From NCBI GenBank assembly GCA_021159825.1, contig JAGHDR010000159.1, positions 1-7,925 on the forward strand: a stretch of 7,925 nucleotides of DNA. The letters run 5' to 3'. Source of the DNA: Deltaproteobacteria bacterium (GTDB lineage: Bacteria > Desulfobacterota > DSM-4660 > Desulfatiglandales > Desulfatiglandaceae). The position numbers were made by a program, and so were the translations under genes. The notes below the pieces were generated by a model that saw nothing but the letters and a program-made list of their open reading frames with translations, ran no database searches and was not told the DNA's origin. Position 1 is the stretch's first letter. Each line of letters begins with the position of its first letter. Below, one piece after another: positions 1 through 4,620 of the stretch.

Positions 1-680
1 ACCATGTTTTGCGGGGTGTACCATTTGTCCATATACGTCAGTATCATTTCCCGGTCAAAGGAACGGATGGTTTTCTCACAGCCGATGATGGGTCTGCCAT
101 AAGGGTGTTTTTGGTAACTGAGCGCCATCATGGCCCAGCTGAGCTGGTTTTCGGGAATATCCAGCGAACGCCGGTACTCCTCCAGGACCACCTCTTTTTC
201 TTTTTTCAGTTCCTCCGGGTCAAAAAGGGAGTGCTGAACTGCGTCGAGCAAAACATCGAGCGCCGTATCAAATCGGGCACTGTCAATTTCCACGTAATAG
301 ACCGTGCGGTCAAAAGAGGTATATGCGTTGATTTTTCCACCCGATGTCTCGATGGTTCGCGCAATTTCACCGGTATTCCTGGTGGGGGTGCCCTTGAAGA
401 TCATATGTTCGATCTGGTGGGTGATCCCCGCCTCCTTTGGTGTTTCATTGGCGCTTCCCGTTTTGACCCAGACCTGCACAGCAGCTACGGGGGCGCTGTG
501 ATCTTCTTTGAGGATGACGGTGAGGCCGTTTTTGAGGGTGATCCTTTCAGCGCCTTCGGTGACGGAAGTCGCCTGGCCGGGGCCGGCTGTCAAAATGATG
601 AAGACGGCCGCAATAATATAAAAATACAGAACCGTTCCAATGGGAACGAAGCTCCTAACGGTTTTTTTTAAAACTTTCAA
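1..680 (-). CDS. M16 family zinc peptidase (insulinase/processing-peptidase type), secreted, N-terminal part
   Basis: Zinc metallopeptidase of the M16 (pitrilysin/insulinase) family, probably cutting peptides in the periplasm. Only the first 226 residues are in the window; full members are usually 400-500 or about 900 residues. The inverted zinc motif HxxEH is present as HQIEH at residues 88-92, followed by MIFKGT. The third metal ligand fits Glu168 in the segment EKEVVLEEYRR, 75 residues after His92. The segment INAYTSFDRTVYYVEI (117-132) is also typical. Residues 1 to about 38 form a signal peptide: basic KVLKKTVR, then a hydrophobic stretch, then small residues near AGPGQA. I chose the TTG start at 680-678 because a strong Shine-Dalgarno (AGGGAGGG, 696-689) lies 8 bases upstream and the signal peptide starts there. 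The gene is divergent from nrdJ. The family call is firm; the substrate is unknown. Confidence 0.9.
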   Translation of the reverse strand, partial: MKVLKKTVRSFVPIGTVLYFYIIAAVFIILTAGPGQATSVTEGAERITLKNGLTVILKEDHSAPVAAVQVWVKTGSANETPKEAGITHQIEHMIFKGTPTRNTGEIARTIETSGGKINAYTSFDRTVYYVEIDSARFDTALDVLLDAVQHSLFDPEELKKEKEVVLEEYRRSLDIPENQLSWAMMALSYQKHPYGRPIIGCEKTIRSFDREMILTYMDKWYTPQNM

Positions 681-688
681 TGGATTAG

Positions 689-696
689 CCCTCCCT
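689..696 (-). promoter_or_regulatory. Ribosome binding site deciding a TTG start for the M16 peptidase
   Basis: On the minus strand AGGGAGGG lies 8 bases before a TTG codon at 680-678. No in-frame ATG closer to this site would keep the signal peptide whole, so TTG is the best start. This is seen directly in the sequence; use of TTG is inferred. Confidence 0.7.
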
Positions 697-700
697 AAAA

Positions 701-706
701 ATTATA
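701..706 (-). promoter_or_regulatory. Candidate -10 box (TATAAT) for the M16 peptidase gene
   Basis: The minus strand has a perfect TATAAT at 706-701, 20 bases before the TTG start. No good -35 is seen at 16-18 bases spacing (AT-rich GGAAAA-like sequence only). A start site 5-7 bases downstream would fall in or just before the Shine-Dalgarno, leaving almost no leader. It is therefore a weak candidate that may be fortuitous. Confidence 0.35.
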
Positions 707-719
707 CCTTATCTATTGC
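704..719 (+). promoter_or_regulatory. Possible second, degenerate NrdR box
   Basis: The 16 bases ATACCTTATCTATTGC match 10 of 16 positions of the NrdR box consensus as I recall it (acaCwAtATaTwGtgt). The site is exactly 31 bases upstream of the strong box at 735-750, about three helical turns, which is the usual spacing of paired NrdR boxes. Two of the strongly conserved positions are not matched, so without the spacing I would not call it. It overlaps the TATAAT of the divergent peptidase gene. Confidence 0.35.
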
Positions 720-729
720 ACGTTTTTCC

Positions 730-757
730 TTGACATACAACATATTGTGTTTAAAAT
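730..757 (+). promoter_or_regulatory. Sigma70-type promoter of nrdJ
   Basis: TTGACA (730-735, perfect -35) and TAAAAT (752-757, five of six -10 bases) are separated by 16 bases. The predicted transcription start is near 764, giving a leader of about 115 bases before the chosen nrdJ ATG. The spacer is almost entirely occupied by an NrdR box, so repression by blocking RNA polymerase is the natural reading. Confidence 0.75.
735..750 (+). promoter_or_regulatory. NrdR box (operator) inside the nrdJ promoter
   Basis: ATACAACATATTGTGT matches 14 of 16 positions of the NrdR box consensus acaCwAtATaTwGtgt (from memory), including all of the strongly conserved C, A, A, T, T, G positions and both w positions. 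NrdR is the ATP-cone repressor that shuts ribonucleotide reductase genes when dATP is high. The position between -35 and -10 of a ribonucleotide reductase gene is what the family predicts. The nrdR gene is not in the window. Confidence 0.75.
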
Positions 758-766
758 GAAAATCCT

Positions 767-801
767 TTGGAAATCAGGTGCGTCATCTCCTGCTTTTCCA
801 A
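767..801 (+). promoter_or_regulatory. Hairpin at the 5' end of the nrdJ leader
   Basis: TTGGAAA (767-773) pairs with TTTCCAA (795-801), and CAGG (775-778) pairs with CCTG (789-792). A small 1x2 internal loop separates the two stems and the terminal loop is ten bases. It begins about 3 bases after the predicted transcription start. It could protect the mRNA 5' end, or be a protein-binding or regulatory structure. There is no T-run after it, so it is not an intrinsic terminator. The role is unknown. Confidence 0.5.
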
Positions 802-867
802 CCCTATGCCATGCACACCGCAGAAGCAAGTACCGCGAACGGCGACACACCAAAGATAAATATGAAT

Positions 868-872
868 AGGAG
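868..872 (+). promoter_or_regulatory. Ribosome binding site deciding the nrdJ start
   Basis: AGGAG lies 7 bases before ATG 880-882. The in-frame ATG codons at 862 and 874 lie before the site or one base after it, and GTG 778 has no good site. This favours 880 as the start. Confidence 0.75.
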
Positions 873-879
873 AATGTCC

Positions 880-3372
880 ATGGGTCAGCAAAGCAAGGTT
901 GTCTTTACGGAGGGGGAAACCCTTGATCTGGGTGCTTACAGTTGGGATGACCACCGATTTTCCGATCTTCTGGTCAAAGAAAATGCCATTAACCCGGATC
1001 AGGCCATGGACGTCAGCCGGTTTCTCAGAAAAGAAATTGCCAAACTGGAACTTCAAACCATCACCATGCCCATCATTGAGCACATGATTGAAACCAAATT
1101 GCGCGATTTCGGGCTTTCCAAAACATCGCCGGTGCGATTGGACAAGTCTTTTTTCATCAAGCGGGAGCTTCCGCTGTCCGACAACGCGGTTCGGGTGCTG
1201 GAAAGGCGATACCTTAAACGGGATCGGGAAGGACGGATTATTGAACGCCCGGAACAGATGTTTTCCCGAGTGGCCCACCATATCGCCCAGGCGGAAAAGC
1301 GCTACGGCGGTGAAGAGCGGATCGAGGCGGTTGAAGCGGTCTTTTACCGCCTGATGACGGAGCTCAAATTTCTCCCCAACTCTCCCACCCTGATGAACGC
1401 GGGCCGTGAACTGGGGCAACTGGCCGCCTGTTTTGTGCTTCCCATTGAAGACAGTATGGACGGCATTTTTGATTCCCTCAAAAACGCCGCTCTGATTCAT
1501 AAGTCCGGCGGGGGTACCGGATTCTCCTTTTCTCGGTTAAGACCCAAAAAAAGCCGTGTGGGCACCACCGGCGGTGTTGCTTCAGGGCCGGTTTCCTTCA
1601 TGAAAATTTTTAATACGGCCACGGAACAGGTCAAACAGGGCGGGACCCGAAGGGGCGCCAATATGGCCATTTTAAGGGTTGATCACCCGGATGTTTTGGA
1701 ATTCATTCACTGCAAACAGAACAATGAAGACCTGAACAACTTCAATATTTCCGTGGGGGTCACCGACTCTTTCATGGAAAGTGTCAAGGCGGATACAGGC
1801 TATGACCTCATTGACCCCCGGGATGGCGGAAAGACAGGTCAATTGAACGCAAAAGAAGTCTATGGTGCGCTTATCGAGCGGGCCTGGGAAAACGGGGATC
1901 CGGGCATCGTGTTCCTGGATAAGGTGAACCAGGACAATCCGACACCGGGTCTGGGTGAGATTGAAAGCACGAATCCCTGCGGAGAGCAACCCCTTCTGCC
2001 CATGGAAGCATGCAACCTGGGCTCCATCAACCTGGCCAGGTTTACCGTTGAAACCGATGAGGGGCCGGCTGTTGATTACACGGAGCTCAAGGAAGTGGTG
2101 TGGGAAAGCGTTCATTTTCTGGACAATACCATCGACATGAGTCAATATCCCCTGCCTGAAATCGGCGACATGGTGAGGGGAAATCGCAAAATCGGATTGG
2201 GCGTCATGGGGTTTGCCGATCTGCTGTACCAGCTGAACATTCCCTATGACTCAGAAAAAGCCCTTGAAACAGCCGAGGCGGTTATGGCCTTTATTCAGGA
2301 AGAATCCCACCGGGCATCCCGGCAGCTTGCGGAAGAGCGGGGCGTTTTCGGTAATTTTGACAAGAGTGTTTTCAAGGGACGAAAAAAATGCTCCTATCGG
2401 AACGCCACCACCACAACCATTGCACCCACCGGTACATTGAGCATCATCGCCGGATGTTCCAGCGGTATCGAGCCGCTGTTCGCCCTCAGCTTTGCCAGAA
2501 ATGTGATGGATAATGATCGATTGGTGGAAACCAATCCCTACTTTGAAAAAAGGGCAAAAGAAAAAGGCTATTTCAGTTCGGAATTGATGGATGGCGGGGC
2601 CCAGAGAGGGACCATCGGGGGGCTTAAAGATATCCCTGAAGAAGACCGGGCCGTTTTCGTAACCGCCCACGACATCGTACCCGAGTGGCACCTGCGCATG
2701 CAGGCGGCGTTTCAGAAATATACGGACAATGCGGTTTCTAAAACCGTGAATCTGTCGCATGATGCAACCATCGACGATGTTAAAAAGGTCTACGATCTGG
2801 CGTATACCCTGTCCTGCAAGGGCGTTACCATATACCGGGACGGCAGCAAGGAAAACCAGGTTCTCTCATTCACGGACAAGGAGAAGAAGCCCCAAGGCCG
2901 GTTCATGACCGCCGTGGAGGAGAGGCCCGAAACCTTACTGGGTTTTACCACCAAAGTAACCACGGGCTATGGCGCGCTTTATGTGACGGTGACCGAACTG
3001 GAAGACCGGCCCTTTGAAGTGTTTGCCACCATCGGAAAATCCGGCCGATCCACCACCGCCAAGACCGAAGCCATCGGCAGGCTGGTTTCCCTGGCACTTC
3101 GATCCGGGGTTCATGTGGAAAAGATCGTGGAACAGCTCAAAGGTATCGGCGGCGAACATCCTATTTTCCAGAAGGACGGCCTCGTTCTATCCATTCCCGA
3201 TGCCATCAGCCGGGTGTTGGAAAAACGGTACCTGCAGGATCAGCCTGCCGCCAAACGGAGCAATCATGGCAAAAGCCTTTTGGGGGAGACCTGTCCCGAA
3301 TGCGGCCAGACCATCAGTTTTGAGGAAGGCTGCATGACCTGTCACTTTTGCGGGTTTACCAAGTGCGGTTAA
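880..3372 (+). CDS. nrdJ: Adenosylcobalamin-dependent (class II) ribonucleoside-diphosphate reductase
   Basis: Reduces ribonucleotides to deoxyribonucleotides in the cytoplasm, generating the active-site thiyl radical from adenosylcobalamin, so it needs no oxygen and no second radical subunit. It has 830 residues. Catalytic residues are visible: NPCGE at 365-369 gives Asn365, the thiyl Cys367 and Glu369. Cys184 (AACFVLP) and Cys378 (EACNLGSIN) fit the reducing cysteine pair; the 11-residue distance from 367 to 378 matches the Thermotoga enzyme. Also seen are GGGTGFSFSRLRP (about 210-222), TRRGAN and the phosphate loop PTGT (516-519). A TSCPD-type domain spans about 685-790, and a C-terminal cysteine cluster (C805, C808, C818, C821, C824, C829) probably forms a zinc ribbon that helps re-reduction. 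The N-terminal 100 residues may hold a degenerate ATP-cone. An open in-frame extension to GTG 778 would add 34 unlikely residues. Expression is probably controlled by NrdR. Confidence 0.95.
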   Translation: MGQQSKVVFTEGETLDLGAYSWDDHRFSDLLVKENAINPDQAMDVSRFLRKEIAKLELQTITMPIIEHMIETKLRDFGLSKTSPVRLDKSFFIKRELPLSDNAVRVLERRYLKRDREGRIIERPEQMFSRVAHHIAQAEKRYGGEERIEAVEAVFYRLMTELKFLPNSPTLMNAGRELGQLAACFVLPIEDSMDGIFDSLKNAALIHKSGGGTGFSFSRLRPKKSRVGTTGGVASGPVSFMKIFNTATEQVKQGGTRRGANMAILRVDHPDVLEFIHCKQNNEDLNNFNISVGVTDSFMESVKADTGYDLIDPRDGGKTGQLNAKEVYGALIERAWENGDPGIVFLDKVNQDNPTPGLGEIESTNPCGEQPLLPMEACNLGSINLARFTVETDEGPAVDYTELKEVVWESVHFLDNTIDMSQYPLPEIGDMVRGNRKIGLGVMGFADLLYQLNIPYDSEKALETAEAVMAFIQEESHRASRQLAEERGVFGNFDKSVFKGRKKCSYRNATTTTIAPTGTLSIIAGCSSGIEPLFALSFARNVMDNDRLVETNPYFEKRAKEKGYFSSELMDGGAQRGTIGGLKDIPEEDRAVFVTAHDIVPEWHLRMQAAFQKYTDNAVSKTVNLSHDATIDDVKKVYDLAYTLSCKGVTIYRDGSKENQVLSFTDKEKKPQGRFMTAVEERPETLLGFTTKVTTGYGALYVTVTELEDRPFEVFATIGKSGRSTTAKTEAIGRLVSLALRSGVHVEKIVEQLKGIGGEHPIFQKDGLVLSIPDAISRVLEKRYLQDQPAAKRSNHGKSLLGETCPECGQTISFEEGCMTCHFCGFTKCG

Positions 3373-3391
3373 AAAGGGATGCACCGCCCAT

Positions 3392-3420
3392 TCTCACGAT
3401 AACAGATTGTTCATGTGAGA
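3392..3420. repeat. Imperfect 29-base palindrome after nrdJ
   Basis: TCTCAC (3392-3397) pairs with GTGAGA (3415-3420), and inside it AACA (3401-3404) pairs with TGTT (3408-3411) around a GAT loop. The two stems are separated by three unpaired bases on each side. It lies 20 bases after the nrdJ stop and next to the broken end of the hisF fragment. It lacks a T-run and is not GC-rich, so it is a poor intrinsic terminator. It may be an mRNA end structure or a protein-binding site. Confidence 0.4.
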
Positions 3421-3433
3421 TTGAACTCATTGC

Positions 3434-3688
3434 TCAGCCGCCCAGCACCAGCTCGGCCGATTTTACATTAGAAATCCCGCCACCAACGGTCAATGGCACG
3501 GTCGTGACCTCGGCGACGCGTTTGACGACGTCCGGCATGGTGGCTCTGCCTTCCACCGTGGCTGTAATATCCAGCAGCCCCAGTTCGTCTGCGCCAAACT
3601 CACAATACGCTCGTGCGCATTCGGCCGGATCGCCGGCGTCTCGAATGTCCACGAAGTGGACGCCTTTGACGACACGTCCGTTCTGCAT
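3434..3688 (-). pseudogene. hisF: Internal fragment of hisF (imidazole glycerol phosphate synthase, cyclase subunit)
   Basis: The 84-residue reading frame matches the first third of HisF almost motif for motif: [19 protein letters not shown] at residues 3-21, then [25 protein letters not shown] and PLTVGGGI. HisF is a (beta/alpha)8 barrel of about 250 residues that closes the imidazole ring in histidine synthesis together with HisH. Here the start (the CLDV-type segment with the first catalytic Asp) and everything after the AELVLGG segment are missing, including the second catalytic Asp. It cannot be an active enzyme. After the TGA the frame reads AMSSIS, which only faintly recalls the next HisF segment. 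No other his gene is nearby. Upstream it abuts the remnant of an unrelated gene with no intergenic DNA, so it arrived or was left by a deletion or recombination. Confidence 0.82.
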
Positions 3689-4363
3689 GCTCTACGGAAC
3701 GGGCGCAGCCGTGCTTAATAAGCGATGCGGCTGCAGTATTAAATGTCATGCATATTTCCTGAGGTGCATTACAGGCTCTGCCCAGGTGATGCATCTTGTG
3801 GCGGCAGTAACAGATCCCAACACTCCGATGAGTCGCACGCTTAATGACTTCGGTCGCCCGCTCATAATCCAGAACATGCAGCGCATTTTCTTTGGACAAG
3901 GCCGGTTCATGAACAAAGATACGCCCCAATTGAGTTTCACCTTGAGTGAATAGCGCCCTGATGAAATCTTCCTCCACATTTATGTACTCATAAAACAGTT
4001 CGCTTAATACCTTCTGATCAATGTCATCCCGCACACGCATTAAGGAAAACTCGAAAAAACCCGCCATCGGTGGCGGCAGAATATAAACGGACTCCCCATT
4101 TTGTTCGATGTCTATCAGGATAGCGCGACCCGCCAATTCATCCAGCACCTTTTGCGTGCTGGTCAGGCCCATTTTCCAGATGTGGCCGGCCTTTTTCGCT
4201 GTGAAGGGTTTGATAGGCATGAGCGAAACCAGTTTGGCCTCTTTCTCACTAAAAAGCATTTTCAAGATCTTGAATAATAGTTCAGAAGGGCATGCGCCTG
4301 AGGAAAACGATCCAATCTGTCTGCCAACTTGCAATAATCGGATTTGATTGTGTTATGAGCCAT
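3687..4363 (-). pseudogene. Frameshifted, 3'-truncated gene for a probable 4Fe-4S protein
   Basis: The largest part is read from 4301 down to about 3687 and contains ILKMLFSEKEAKLVSLMPIKPF, an HTH-like region (GLTSTQKVLDELAGRAILID) and PPPMAGFFEFSLMR. It ends with a cysteine segment GICYCRHKMHHLGRACNAP followed by ICMTFNTAAASLIKHG. I recognise this as the N-terminal two thirds of an Fe-S (4Fe-4S dicluster) protein common in Desulfobacterota; that is family knowledge from memory. The real start appears to be ATG 4363-4361, giving MAHNTIKSDYCKLADRLDRFPQ in another frame. The frame shifts by one base near 4298 (one G apparently lost), after which it reads GACPSELLFKILK. The expected C-terminal ferredoxin domain is absent because at about 3685 the sequence passes directly into hisF. 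Homology is moderately sure; function is not assignable. Confidence 0.65.
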
Positions 4364-4433
4364 GATTACATCTTTCTCTTTCTAGCATTAAGCGTTAACG
4401 GTAACATGCTGACCGGAATTCCACAAACAAAAA

Positions 4434-4445
4434 TAGTCGCAAAAT
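4434..4445 (+). repeat. Left half of a 12-base inverted repeat pair
   Basis: TAGTCGCAAAAT is the exact reverse complement of ATTTTGCGACTA at 4541-4552; the two are 95 bases apart. The copies could be the closing stem of a structured RNA of about 119 bases, paired operators, or the ends of a small decayed element. Confidence 0.6.
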
Positions 4446-4534
4446 ATGGCGTTCCGGCGGCAGGAGACCCTTAGAAACCCAACCGAAAACGCAGTGAATG
4501 GTGCTATTTCCGAGTATATGAGGAGGAAACAAAC

Positions 4535-4563
4535 TTGACCATTTTGCGACTAACTGTTATCCT
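4535..4563 (+). promoter_or_regulatory. Candidate promoter for tex
   Basis: TTGACC (4535-4540) and TATCCT (4558-4563) are spaced by 17 bases, matching five and four of six consensus positions. Transcription would begin near 4570, about 50 bases before the tex ATG. The right inverted repeat copy falls in the spacer, which suggests an operator. This is a sequence-based guess. Confidence 0.45.
4541..4552 (-). repeat. Right half of the 12-base inverted repeat pair
   Basis: ATTTTGCGACTA is the exact reverse complement of the copy at 4434-4445. It sits between the -35 and -10 of the tex promoter candidate. Confidence 0.6.
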
Positions 4564-4620
4564 ATAGATTGTTAGGGAGAGGGGTCATGCCGATTTTCTG
4601 AAAGTGGAGTTTTTTAATCG

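Larger units (their letters stand above)
4364..4620. other. Non-coding stretch upstream of tex
   Basis: These 257 bases hold no credible gene. They contain an exact 12-base inverted repeat pair, a promoter candidate for tex, and two tiny reading frames with good ribosome binding sites: TTG at 4535 (10 codons, after AGGAGG at 4521-4526) and ATG at 4587 (4 codons, after a GGGAGAGGGG run). No known riboswitch core was recognised. Confidence 0.6.

Noticed and set aside
9..671. 220-codon plus-strand reading frame
   Set aside because: Lies opposite the M16 peptidase, which has the zinc motif, signal peptide and ribosome binding site; the plus-strand translation resembles nothing.
758..879. Cobalamin riboswitch before the B12-dependent nrdJ
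   Set aside because: The leader is only about 115 bases and no B12-box-like core (GCCACTG) could be found.
751..1500. 249-codon minus-strand reading frame opposite nrdJ
   Set aside because: Antisense shadow of a strongly conserved coding frame; no recognisable domain.
3348..3953. 201-codon plus-strand reading frame
   Set aside because: Runs antisense across both the hisF and Fe-S gene remnants, whose minus-strand frames carry clear family motifs.
4446..4540. TPP-like riboswitch (GAGACCCTTAGAAACC resembles part of the THI core)
   Set aside because: The rest of the core is missing and the downstream gene is tex, not a thiamine gene.
3373..4620. Integron cassette or insertion sequence around the gene fragments
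   Set aside because: No attC core pair (GTTRRRY/RYYYAAC), no transposase and no target duplication could be found.
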